A DNA stretch of 20,383 nucleotides from a virus. The notes below the pieces were generated by a model. That model saw nothing but the letters and a program-made list of their open reading frames with translations. It had not been told where the DNA came from and searched no databases. The stretch is taken from IMG/VR virus record IMGVR_UViG_3300049222_000072, positions 1 to 20,383 of that record; one strand, given 5' to 3'. The translations under genes were made by a program, and so were the position numbers. Positions 1 through 6,518 of the stretch are shown here, piece after piece; positions within the stretch are counted from its first letter, which is position 1; each line of letters begins with the position of its first letter.

Positions 1-59
1 TCTTGTTCTATTTGCATATCTCTCCTTTTGCTTCCTTTACCACCATGCCACTTAGTCAT
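1..59 (-). CDS. Small basic phage protein, partial (cut by window edge)
   Basis: Only the first 19 codons are in the window. They read MTKWHGGKGSKRRDMQIEQ and then run off the left edge. The ATG overlaps the TGA stop of the upstream 165-residue gene as ATGA, a standard translational-coupling arrangement. The GGKGSKRR core resembles a family of very short basic phage proteins (start GGKGxxRRP, then a YxxNWDxIF tail) that I recall from many marine and T7-like phages; their function is unknown. An alternative start is the ATG at 17, with AAAAGGAG just upstream, but that AAGGAG may only be the Lys-Arg-Arg codons. The family match is from memory. Confidence 0.55.
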   Translation of the reverse strand, partial: MTKWHGGKGSKRRDMQIEQ

Positions 60-553
60 ACGAAACTAACCCTCTTAAAAGTTATATCCATATTCTTCTG
101 CTTAAATGTTTCTTTAGCTTCAAGGTAATCAGGATGCATAAATCTAAATAGTTCTTCTACGCTAAAAAGCACTACATCTTTATCTGATCCATACAATTCT
201 TTTAATCTAGGAATTTGTGCATCCATATCACAAACAATAGCTATCTTGTTGTTTCTGTATTTGTAGCAACGAAAATCATCCTCTAATTCTCTATAGCCAT
301 TTGCTTTAGCTTTATCAACCAATGCTTTATATGCTCGATACATCATCTGTATCATTTCTATTTTCTTTTTTGTATGTCCTTCAATAAGTGTTTCATCAAA
401 CAACATTTGTGCTTTGCAGAACTTAATCTCTAATTGAGTATCAACACATTTGAGTAATCGTTTTTTACCACCCCATTGCTTTTCAATAGAAGATTCATAA
501 TCCCTGTAGACTTTTAATTGTTTATCTAATGTTTCTTCTAAATAATTTTTCAT
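56..553 (-). CDS. Hypothetical phage protein, 165 aa
   Basis: I do not recognise this protein. It is charged, cytoplasmic-looking and has no signal peptide or membrane segment. The first 80 residues look helical and rich in Lys/Glu. Residues about 100-165 look alpha/beta, with a hydrophobic strand KIAIVCDMD and a second strand DVVLFSVEELF. No catalytic motif is obvious. There is no clear Shine-Dalgarno before its ATG (context TATTAGCAAATG), so initiation may be weak or depend on structure in the GTGTGTA/hairpin tract immediately upstream. It follows the primase-helicase gene and is coupled by ATGA to the next small gene, so a replication-module accessory role is plausible but unproven. Confidence 0.8.
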   Translation of the reverse strand: MKNYLEETLDKQLKVYRDYESSIEKQWGGKKRLLKCVDTQLEIKFCKAQMLFDETLIEGHTKKKIEMIQMMYRAYKALVDKAKANGYRELEDDFRCYKYRNNKIAIVCDMDAQIPRLKELYGSDKDVVLFSVEELFRFMHPDYLEAKETFKQKNMDITFKRVSFV

Positions 554-666
554 TTGCTAATACATATAGTGTGTATATGTGTAGTCCTACGGACTACTAC
601 ACACACAACACACATATATAATGTATGCTTACACACTTACACACCCATACACACTTGTTTACACAC
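554..666 (-). repeat. GTGTGTA iterons plus perfect hairpin; candidate origin or regulatory tract
   Basis: This 113-base gap starts right after the stop of the primase-helicase. On the plus strand the heptamer TACACAC occurs at 598, 630, 638, 648 and 660 (minus strand GTGTGTA), with near copies between. Next to them is a perfect 7-bp inverted repeat, GTAGTCC (581-587), loop TAC, GGACTAC (591-597). On the minus strand the stem can be extended through the flanking GT/AC bases to about 14 pairs with one bulged A and some G-T wobbles. An AT stretch (ATATATAATG) interrupts the iterons. No U-tract follows the hairpin on the minus strand, so it is not a typical intrinsic terminator. The position beside the primase-helicase suggests an origin or a protein-binding control site; this is inference. 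Confidence 0.55.
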
Positions 667-2592
667 CTATACATCTTCATGGAGTTTATAATCCACTAAT
701 CTATAACCTGTATCTTTTTCTATTCCAGTTACAGTTTTCTTTTGTTCAACCAAACCAGCATCAACAAGTCGATAAAAAGAATTATTTACATCATCTCTAG
801 AAAAAGGTTTACCGCTTCCATTAAACACTGCCTGATGTCCAAATGTTTTATATGTAAACCATTTTTCTTCAGGTACAGGATCATCTTTAGCCATCCAATA
901 CATTAGGCTTAAAAGTTTTAAATCAACAATATGATTAATTTGTTTTTGCGTGACAATATCCTCATTAGTTTCAATTAATAATCCTGAAGTAACCTCATAT
1001 CCATCACCTGTTAATACCTCTTCGTGGAATTCAAACTTTTTCTCAGCCATGCCCATTCCATCTTTATTTTTAGTCTGTTTCATAGTGACTAACATAGAAT
1101 CTTCGTTATCAGACTTCGTACCTTTTCTTTCAACAATAAATTCACCATCAATACTGGCATCTAATACAGACGAACCTCTTGCTCTATTCTTATTACCTCT
1201 ACCAGTGTGATGAACCATTAAAACAGTACAATTAAATGTTTGTATTAACTGATCTGCTGCTTTTATAAACTTATTGACCTCTTGAGCAGAGTTTTCGTCA
1301 CCTGAGAAGCATCTTTGAAATGTATCTAATATAATTAAACCGATATTGCCCACATCTTTTTGTAATATATTTATCTCTGCTTCAAGTTTTTCTAATTCTT
1401 CTTGTTCGTTTATTCTTGAACCTCTATTTGATAAAAACAAAGGTACGCCAGCTAATGATCCACCATGAACAGACTGGTCATACGCTCCCAACCTTTTGCG
1501 TATGCCTGAAACACCCTCGCCAGCAAGATATACTACAGGAGCTTTCGTTGCTTTATGTCCATAAAAATCACTACCTTTTGCAATAGCACATGCCATAGCA
1601 ATAGCAATAAATGATTTACCTGACTTAGGATCACCAAATACTGTTACTAATTTTTGTTTCTCAAAACAATTTTCAATTAACCAATCAGGACTTTCAATTT
1701 GTGAAATAACTTGGTCAGCTCTTTCAAATCTTAATGCACCTTTTGGTATTTTTTCTTTTTGTTTGCTAACAAAAGTTTCAAAACCTTCAAAAATATCAAA
1801 GTAATTACTTTCTGCTGCATCCCATAAATCGTCTTTTTCTGCAAAATCATCAGGTGGCGTAATAATCTTTACATTAGTACAGTCATTTGCTCTTAAATGC
1901 TCAGCTATTTCATTCGCAGCTTTTTTACCAGCTTTATCATTATCAGGAAATATCCAAACAGTTCTATTAAAAATAGGTGACCAATCTGTTTTATTCCATC
2001 CTGTAGCACCGCCATGCCAACAACAAACATCATAATCCCAAATACGCTCTGCTCCTCGCATAGCTTTCTCACCCTCATTGACTATTACAGGTTTTTCAGG
2101 ATATTTATTTGTTATATATAGTGGCAATAAACCTTCAGGTCTTTTCATTGACCAAGTGCCATTAGGATTTAGGCTAAAAGGTGCATATTTCATAGGCAAC
2201 CCTTGATGCCTTAACACCATAAAGTTGTCTGCATATTTAACTTTCACTGATGATTGTCTATATAGATCAACCATTTGTTCTCTAGAAAATGACCTCACAT
2301 TACTGGCAATGGGGGAATTGCCATTTTGTACGGAGTTATTATGTTTATGTAATGCAAGGTCATAACCAAACTGTTTTACGATTTCAGAGACATCTTTTCC
2401 ATGCTGTTCGATTAGCCACTTAACACCACCGCCTATGCCTTCCTCAAAGTCATAGAACTGACCTGTTTCAAGATTAAATACTAGTGATCCTTTATTATTC
2501 CATCGCCATTCATTAGTCTTTTGGATTTTAGGTTCACCTAGTATTAGTCTTGCAACATCAGGTGCTATTTTTTGCCAATCGTAATCTTGCAT
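667..2592 (-). CDS. TOPRIM primase fused to RepA-like hexameric helicase
   Basis: Probable bifunctional primase-helicase for phage DNA replication. Residues 1-80 resemble the N-terminal domain of phage primases (EWRWNNKGSLVFNLETG, GIGGGVKWLI) but contain no Cys, so the usual zinc-binding ligands are absent. Residues about 165-235 form a TOPRIM fold, with E173-G-E175 in VNEGEK and D217-N-D219 in FPDNDKAG as metal-binding acidic residues. Residues about 310-490 form a RepA/RecA-type ATPase: Walker A GDPKSGKS at 320-327, Walker B LIILD ending at D423, and HH at 461-462 followed by RGSS. The C-terminus (about 555-641) looks like a helical or winged-helix tail. The start directly follows the SSB-like gene (TAGATG) and has no own Shine-Dalgarno, so translation is probably coupled. 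No DNA polymerase is in the window. Confidence 0.92.
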   Translation of the reverse strand: MQDYDWQKIAPDVARLILGEPKIQKTNEWRWNNKGSLVFNLETGQFYDFEEGIGGGVKWLIEQHGKDVSEIVKQFGYDLALHKHNNSVQNGNSPIASNVRSFSREQMVDLYRQSSVKVKYADNFMVLRHQGLPMKYAPFSLNPNGTWSMKRPEGLLPLYITNKYPEKPVIVNEGEKAMRGAERIWDYDVCCWHGGATGWNKTDWSPIFNRTVWIFPDNDKAGKKAANEIAEHLRANDCTNVKIITPPDDFAEKDDLWDAAESNYFDIFEGFETFVSKQKEKIPKGALRFERADQVISQIESPDWLIENCFEKQKLVTVFGDPKSGKSFIAIAMACAIAKGSDFYGHKATKAPVVYLAGEGVSGIRKRLGAYDQSVHGGSLAGVPLFLSNRGSRINEQEELEKLEAEINILQKDVGNIGLIILDTFQRCFSGDENSAQEVNKFIKAADQLIQTFNCTVLMVHHTGRGNKNRARGSSVLDASIDGEFIVERKGTKSDNEDSMLVTMKQTKNKDGMGMAEKKFEFHEEVLTGDGYEVTSGLLIETNEDIVTQKQINHIVDLKLLSLMYWMAKDDPVPEEKWFTYKTFGHQAVFNGSGKPFSRDDVNNSFYRLVDAGLVEQKKTVTGIEKDTGYRLVDYKLHEDV

Positions 2593-3192
2593 CTAGAATG
2601 GTATATCGTCTTCAGTTAGTTCTTGTCTATCTATCTGAGCTTGAGTAGCTGCTGCCACTTGTTCGCTCATACTAACTTCGCCATCAGCAATCATTGGCTC
2701 TTCCCATACAGGAACAACAAAACCTGCTGGTCTATCTTTCCATCCTAAAAATTCAAATAAAGGTACGTTGATGTTTAATGCTTTAAGCTCAATAACCTCA
2801 TATTTATTACTAAATTGAAATACAGGAACTTTGCCTTTATTAGCTTCTATGTCCTTATAGAACTGAACAGCCATCCTTTTAAATGCCTGATACTCACCAA
2901 AGCTAAACCTTGACCATAAGAATTGACGTTTATCATTGGTATAAAGATTAATGCTAAATGCTTCTTTATAACCATCTTCAGGCTTAGGCGTTACAATGAA
3001 TGGTTTATCGCTGTATTCAGTGTTGTATGTACCATTCCACATACCCCAACCTGTTTTAATGGTATCAGGGCAAACCATAATCTTATCTAAGGTTATAGCT
3101 TCTTCATTTGAGTACCATGTTTTATCAGCGTTTTTGTGCATGATATAACTGATACCGCTACCATTATTATCATTGGAAAAAATATCTTCCAT
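2593..3192 (-). CDS. Putative single-stranded DNA-binding protein with DDIPF tail
   Basis: The 199-residue protein ends QELTEDDIPF. The acidic tail tipped DDIPF is the hallmark of bacterial SSBs, where it docks partner proteins. The body (about residues 15-150) is rich in aromatic residues and predicted strands, consistent with an OB-like fold, but I see no direct match to canonical SSB. Residues about 160-190 form a Glu/Gln/Ala-rich linker. It lies between nuclease genes and the primase-helicase, as expected for a replication SSB, and its stop abuts the primase start. A strong GGAG sits 6 bases before the ATG. The functional call rests mainly on the tail and context. Confidence 0.7.
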   Translation of the reverse strand: MEDIFSNDNNGSGISYIMHKNADKTWYSNEEAITLDKIMVCPDTIKTGWGMWNGTYNTEYSDKPFIVTPKPEDGYKEAFSINLYTNDKRQFLWSRFSFGEYQAFKRMAVQFYKDIEANKGKVPVFQFSNKYEVIELKALNINVPLFEFLGWKDRPAGFVVPVWEEPMIADGEVSMSEQVAAATQAQIDRQELTEDDIPF

Positions 3193-3206
3193 AATGCTCT
3201 CCTTTT

Positions 3207-3383
3207 TTAATGTATAGTTCTATCGTCTATACTGTTTATATAAATGCGTTCAAGATATTCGTAATTAGACATCTTGTAGCTCTCGTAACTCTCATCATTA
3301 ACAAAACCTAACAACTCTAGTGCTAGACATATTTTTTCGTATCTTTCTCGGCAAAATCTTTCAAATTCATCATCCTGATACAT
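3207..3383 (-). CDS. Small acidic hypothetical protein, 58 aa
   Basis: An open frame of 58 codons begins MYQDDEFERFCRERYEKICL and ends IDDRTIH. It is acidic, rich in Tyr and Glu, and helical-looking, without a membrane segment. Its ATG lies 14 bases inside the 3' end of the upstream nuclease gene, with a weak GAGA upstream, and its stop is 14 bases before the SSB-like gene's ATG. It fills what would otherwise be a 177-base gap in a tightly packed operon, which supports it being real. No function is assignable; a small partner or inhibitor protein is possible. Confidence 0.7.
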   Translation of the reverse strand: MYQDDEFERFCRERYEKICLALELLGFVNDESYESYKMSNYEYLERIYINSIDDRTIH

Positions 3384-3789
3384 TTGCTTTCTCTAAAATA
3401 TTTTTAATGTCCTTGCATATATCTTCTAAAGGACACATATAGGTAACTTGATTGTGCTTAGGTGCGTTACTAACTAAATAAGCTGGTATTACGCACATGA
3501 TTGTTTTGCGATCAAACTTGTAAATCAGTAGAGGTATAAATTTATCGCCAGCACTTTTTAAAACCTGATCCCACCATTCTTGGCGATACATATTAGTATT
3601 TGATTGCTTGTATCTTTTACATTCAATAGCAAAGTTCTTGTAATAAATGTCTGCTAAACCACCTTTCCATGACTGGTCAAAGTTTCTTGAGACTCTATCT
3701 TCTATACCTACTCGTTCAAAACATTCATTAATCTTACGAACTATTAGACGTTCAAATGTTGCACCTTTAGTTCTTGAATTGATAGGCAT
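3370..3789 (-). CDS. PD-(D/E)XK endonuclease, Holliday-junction-resolvase-like
   Basis: A 139-residue nuclease. MPINSRTKGATFERLIVRKI is the start typical of phage PD-(D/E)XK nucleases of the VRR-NUC/resolvase type. The metal and catalytic residues are visible as E13, D47 (in GLADIYY) and E55-C-K57 (in AIECKRY). The downstream helix DQVLKSAGDK and strand IPLLIYK complete the fold. In the replication/recombination module it probably resolves branched DNA, although a nicking or degradative role is equally open. AAGGA is placed 6 bases before the ATG, and the ATG overlaps the stop of the tiny membrane protein upstream (TAATG). Confidence 0.85.
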   Translation of the reverse strand: MPINSRTKGATFERLIVRKINECFERVGIEDRVSRNFDQSWKGGLADIYYKNFAIECKRYKQSNTNMYRQEWWDQVLKSAGDKFIPLLIYKFDRKTIMCVIPAYLVSNAPKHNQVTYMCPLEDICKDIKNILEKANVSG

Positions 3790-3893
3790 TATTGATCCTT
3801 GTATAAGATGTAACCAATAAGTATTGCTAATAAAGCTAAAGTGCCTATTGTCATGGTAAACATATGAAATATAGTCTTAATAACCTCAAGCAT
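3789..3893 (-). CDS. Tiny single-pass membrane protein, 34 aa
   Basis: The 34-codon frame reads MLEVIKTIFHMFTMTIGTLA and continues through LLAILIGYILYKDQ. Residues about 10-30 form one hydrophobic transmembrane segment, followed by a short charged end. Its ATG overlaps the stop of the 55-residue gene by 8 bases, and its TAA overlaps the nuclease ATG as TAATG. These precise overlaps on both sides are the main evidence that it is translated. Its role is unknown. Small phage membrane proteins of this type often modify host membranes or block superinfection, but nothing here proves that. Confidence 0.6.
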   Translation of the reverse strand: MLEVIKTIFHMFTMTIGTLALLAILIGYILYKDQ

Positions 3894-4053
3894 CTTGTAA
3901 GTTAATTAGTTCTTCTCTACCGCTTTGATACTTAATGTATCTGTACTCTTTTCCAGCACCTTTTTGGTAGTAATAAATGGCTATTGTTTTATCAGCTTTT
4001 TCTTCAGCTAATCGTTTTCTCTGCTCTTCAACTTTTGTAAAAAACTCAGTCAT
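3886..4053 (-). CDS. Small basic hypothetical protein, 55 aa
   Basis: The frame begins MTEFFTKVEEQRKRLAEEKA and ends REELINLQDA. The first 22 residues form a charged, coiled-coil-like helix. A Tyr-rich, basic strand-like part follows (IAIYYYQKGAGKEYRYIKY). No membrane segment or signal peptide is visible. It overlaps the upstream 54-residue gene by 8 bases and the downstream 34-residue gene by 8 bases, so the three appear to be translated as a coupled string. I do not recognise the family. Confidence 0.62.
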   Translation of the reverse strand: MTEFFTKVEEQRKRLAEEKADKTIAIYYYQKGAGKEYRYIKYQSGREELINLQDA

Positions 4054-4210
4054 TGTTCTTAGATTCTTTATGTGAACAAATACCTAGCTTGATTAAGAAC
4101 TCGCCTGCTCCTTCAAGTTTCATGTAGTTTTTATCAGCAAACTCTTTTAATGCAGCGTGCATATCAGGTGTCAACCAAAGTGCCTTCTTTTCTTTAATAT
4201 CTTTATTCAT
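4046..4210 (-). CDS. Small protein, possible ribbon-helix-helix DNA-binding protein, 54 aa
   Basis: This 54-residue frame begins MNKDIKEKKALWLTPDMHAA. A short strand (KALWLT) followed by two helices (PDMHAALKEFADKNY and KLEGAGEFLIKLGI) matches the ribbon-helix-helix layout of Arc/CopG-type repressors, including the L-x-P/E-x-H-x-x-L-K pattern. GGAGAG lies 13 bases upstream, a long spacing. It is the first gene after the 4211-4360 gap, so it begins a run of four small genes leading into the nuclease and SSB. If it is a repressor, the stem-loop and motif upstream would be natural targets. The family call is tentative. Confidence 0.6.
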   Translation of the reverse strand: MNKDIKEKKALWLTPDMHAALKEFADKNYMKLEGAGEFLIKLGICSHKESKNND

Positions 4211-4268
4211 ATTTATTTATACTCTCCATTTTTTATTTTATAGATTTTTATAACTATTACAATTACCA

Positions 4269-4286
4269 GTTTGATATTTATATAAT
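4269..4286 (-). promoter_or_regulatory. Copy of recurring GTTTGATATTTATA motif (candidate promoter)
   Basis: The plus-strand reading GTTTGATATTTATA at 4269-4282 matches 14178-14191 exactly. On the transcribed strand it contains TATAAATA, which resembles the T4 late-promoter -10 or a sigma70 -10 extension. It lies about 60 bases upstream of the small-gene string starting at 4210. The promoter role is inference. Confidence 0.4.
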
Positions 4287-4298
4287 ATAATCAAAAGT

Positions 4299-4358
4299 GA
4301 AGGGCAAATGCTAAACTCTCCATATATCTAATACTCTCTAATTAGCTACTTGCCCTTC
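4299..4358 (-). other. Long stem-loop directly after the exonuclease stop codon
   Basis: Perfect 9-bp inverted repeats GAAGGGCAA (4299-4307) and TTGCCCTTC (4350-4358) begin 3 bases after the exonuclease TAA on the minus strand. Inside them GCTAA and TTAGC can pair again, leaving a loop of about 27 bases that contains two GAGAGT copies. The minus-strand 3' flank is CACTTTTGATT, only weakly T-rich. It could be a terminator, an mRNA 3'-stability element or an operator. The pairing is seen directly; the function is not known. Confidence 0.5.
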
Positions 4359-4360
4359 TT

Positions 4361-5302
4361 TTATCCAACTCTCTTTATCTTCACAAAACCAGCTCTACGT
4401 TCAGGTGCAGCTTTGTAAGTTACTTCTTTTACCTGTTCTTTCTTAGCTGGTAATGTTTTCCATTCCAACTCATATTCTGCAACCCTAGCTTTACTATGAT
4501 TGCCCATAGCCATCATTAGATCAGTCATAAGCTCCTTCTCTTTTTCTTTTGCGATCTTGATGGTTTCTTTTAATGCTTCAATTGTATCTACAATATCAAC
4601 AGTATCAGCGTGCAATATCTTTACGTTTTCATCATTACCATCGCTAAAGATAGTCGCTGCGTGTTCAGGAGTCTCAGGCGGATAATAGTCCTCTTCTTCT
4701 ATTCTTCTATCAAAGTCCAGCACTACTCTCGCCAGCTCGTCTTTATACGCTTCATCTCTTTTGTAAACGTATATGCGTAAATCAGTTGATTGGTATAGCA
4801 CAATCAAAATGCCATACTCAGCGTTTAGTATTTCCATGCTTGCGTGTAATTGATCTACGCCTAAGTATTTGGGTGGCTCTTCTGCTGATGGAAAGTCAGA
4901 GCTACATTTACATTCAATAGGTATATCTCCATTTAGGATCAGTTCTTTATGTCCTACTACATAGATTCCATTATCAGGATTATGTTCTACTTTTACATTA
5001 ACAACATTACACCTACCATCTAGTGATGCTTGTAAAGGTAATTCAGGGTGATCTATTTTATAGTCCACTTCAGGCTCTACATTCTCTATTCCTAGCCTTC
5101 TTGCTGCTTCAGTAATTAATACAGGTTCTAGTAAGTCTCCTGTAGCTTGTCTATTAGTTTGCACAAAGTTATCTACTAGCGTTCCATTCTTCTCTGCTAT
5201 CGCCTTCTTTAGACAACCATGCTTATCAAAGAATCTAGCTCTATCAAATAGTGAACATACTATTGATGATGTTGCTCTATACCAAGTTAATTTGCCTACC
5301 AT
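4361..5302 (-). CDS. YqaJ-like PD-(D/E)XK recombination exonuclease
   Basis: The 313-residue protein fits the YqaJ/lambda-exonuclease type that resects double-stranded ends for phage recombination. Key residues are E59 in GDLLEP, D95 in QASLDG, E130-C-K132 in IPIECKCS and Q151 in GVDQLHASM, in the expected order and spacing. Residues about 160-200 complete the core (GILIVLYQSTDLRIYVYKRD). The last 80 residues form a helical segment plus a basic tail, commonly found appended to YqaJ domains in phages. AAGGAG sits 6 bases before the ATG. No separate annealing protein (RecT/Erf/Beta) is recognisable nearby; the unknown 123- and 79-residue proteins just upstream are candidates only by position. 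Confidence 0.85.
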   Translation of the reverse strand: MVGKLTWYRATSSIVCSLFDRARFFDKHGCLKKAIAEKNGTLVDNFVQTNRQATGDLLEPVLITEAARRLGIENVEPEVDYKIDHPELPLQASLDGRCNVVNVKVEHNPDNGIYVVGHKELILNGDIPIECKCSSDFPSAEEPPKYLGVDQLHASMEILNAEYGILIVLYQSTDLRIYVYKRDEAYKDELARVVLDFDRRIEEEDYYPPETPEHAATIFSDGNDENVKILHADTVDIVDTIEALKETIKIAKEKEKELMTDLMMAMGNHSKARVAEYELEWKTLPAKKEQVKEVTYKAAPERRAGFVKIKRVG

Positions 5303-5674
5303 TTATCTCTCCTTGTTAATCATTTTGTTTATTTCAAAAATAGAATCACGAACTTGAACTGGCTGACTCATGCCTGCTATTTCAATAAATGTTCCTATCT
5401 CGTTTTTGTAAAAAGATTTGAGTTTTTTAACTGGAATAGTTAGAATATTTGCACAACCTAAAATGTTAAATCTAACAGTTCTGTCAGGTTGATCAGATTT
5501 ATGTAACGACTTAGATAATTTAGCTAATTTGGTTAAATATATATTATGCGAAGTCATAGAGTTCATAAAATTAAACTCTAGCTGTTTTGTAGCATAAGAA
5601 CGTTGTTTGTACTCCACTGCTGTTCTACACATATTATTTTTATCATTTATAACTATCATAGGATCACGTTGCAT
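5303..5674 (-). CDS. Hypothetical protein, 123 aa
   Basis: I do not recognise this protein. It is basic and mixed alpha/beta, with a middle segment DRTVRFNILGCANILTIPVK that looks like a beta hairpin and a helical C-terminus. The proposed start overlaps the end of the upstream 79-residue gene by 11 bases. A second ATG at 5659, just past that stop, is equally possible because neither has a good Shine-Dalgarno. The stop lies immediately before the exonuclease ATG, and the last codons (AACAAGGAGAGATAA) carry that gene's ribosome-binding site. Position suggests a recombination or early accessory function; this is guilt by association only. Confidence 0.75.
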   Translation of the reverse strand: MQRDPMIVINDKNNMCRTAVEYKQRSYATKQLEFNFMNSMTSHNIYLTKLAKLSKSLHKSDQPDRTVRFNILGCANILTIPVKKLKSFYKNEIGTFIEIAGMSQPVQVRDSIFEINKMINKER

Positions 5675-5903
5675 TTTTGTAGTAAGAACTTAAAGGTTTG
5701 CCAGTAGCTTTGCTTTTAAGTTCTGTATTCATATTCATAATTTCCAGTTGAGCTATAAAAACTTTGTTACGTTCTGCGTTAGGCGATCTAGCAATTTTCT
5801 TAAAAGATTCGTGAAGTTGTAAAAAAACATCTCTTGCATTTTTTATTTGTTCATTAGTCTCTAAAGGTACTGTCAATCTTCTAGCACGTTTTTGATAACT
5901 CAT
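5664..5903 (-). CDS. Small basic hypothetical protein, 79 aa (first gene of replication operon)
   Basis: This 79-residue protein has a basic start (MSYQKRARRL), a helical centre and a basic end (KATGKPLSSYYKNAT). There is no membrane segment and no recognisable domain. GAGGAC provides a ribosome-binding site about 6-9 bases before the ATG. It is the first gene after an AT-rich gap holding a good sigma70-like promoter candidate, so it probably opens the exonuclease-to-primase transcription unit. The size and charge would suit a nucleic-acid-binding early protein, but I do not assign a function. Confidence 0.75.
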   Translation of the reverse strand: MSYQKRARRLTVPLETNEQIKNARDVFLQLHESFKKIARSPNAERNKVFIAQLEIMNMNTELKSKATGKPLSSYYKNAT

Positions 5904-5926
5904 TACTGTCCTCTATTACTTTTTTA

Positions 5927-5955
5927 AATATATAAATTTATATTTATATGTACAA
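5927..5955 (-). promoter_or_regulatory. Sigma70-like promoter candidate for the replication/recombination operon
   Basis: On the minus strand, TTGTAC (5955-5950) is followed by a 17-base spacer and TATATT (5932-5927), close to the sigma70 consensus with ideal spacing. Transcription would start near 5920, giving a short leader to the 79-residue gene ATG at 5903. The spacer also contains TATAAATA (plus-strand 5941-5948), shared with other gaps. Confidence 0.5.
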
Positions 5956-5985
5956 GTTTTTTTTACACATATTATACTAAACATT

Positions 5986-6516
5986 TTAGGCTAATTTTTT
6001 GTGGGTATTTTTATATCTATTTTTAAGATATTTGTAATCATCATTATAATTATCAAAATTATGTTCAGGAAAACTAGGATGATCCTCTAAACCAAACTCT
6101 TTATAAAAGTCTGCAAACATATCACTAAAAGCATCTCTAAAAGGTTCTGATATATGTTCAGCAGTTTTTAGCTTAGCAGTAGCATCAACTATCATAAGGC
6201 GTTTTAAGAATTTTGTAGGTAATATTTTTTTTGTTCTACCATCACAACCACATTGACAAATTTCAATAAGTTTTTGATCTAACAACTGTTTTAGTTTTGT
6301 TCTTATTGTATTTTCATTAGTAATAAGCGTATTAGATAGTATTGTCATAGTCACATCCCTATCATTTATATGCTCTGTATAAATAAACTTCATTAGAAAA
6401 TCAGTCATTTTATCTATCTTAAATCCAGTTTGTGCTTCAAACATAAATTGTGCTTTTGCACATTCAACTTCATATTCAGCTATTTTTTGCACTATATGCA
6501 AATACTTTACATCCAT
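5986..6516 (-). CDS. Winged-helix DNA-binding protein with Cys-rich wing, 176 aa
   Basis: Residues about 35-105 look like a MarR-type winged helix-turn-helix: helices around FLMKFIYTEH and VTMTILSNTLI, a recognition helix TNENTIRTKLKQLLDQKLI, then a wing with GRTKKILPT. The wing carries a CxCxC cluster, C87-Q-C89-G-C91, which could bind metal or sense redox. The C-terminal 70 residues are acidic and aromatic and may mediate dimerisation. The ATG comes two bases after the stop of the recombinase-like gene, within AGGGATATAAGTATG, so the two are co-translated. It is a likely phage transcription regulator at the boundary of late and early genes. The role is inferred from fold and position. Confidence 0.72.
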   Translation of the reverse strand: MDVKYLHIVQKIAEYEVECAKAQFMFEAQTGFKIDKMTDFLMKFIYTEHINDRDVTMTILSNTLITNENTIRTKLKQLLDQKLIEICQCGCDGRTKKILPTKFLKRLMIVDATAKLKTAEHISEPFRDAFSDMFADFYKEFGLEDHPSFPEHNFDNYNDDYKYLKNRYKNTHKKLA

Positions 6517-6518
6517 AC

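Noticed and set aside
554-666. Intrinsic transcription terminator at the GTAGTCC hairpin
   Set aside because: No run of T follows the hairpin on the transcribed strand, and genes downstream appear to be in the same unit. I list it as a repeat/hairpin instead.
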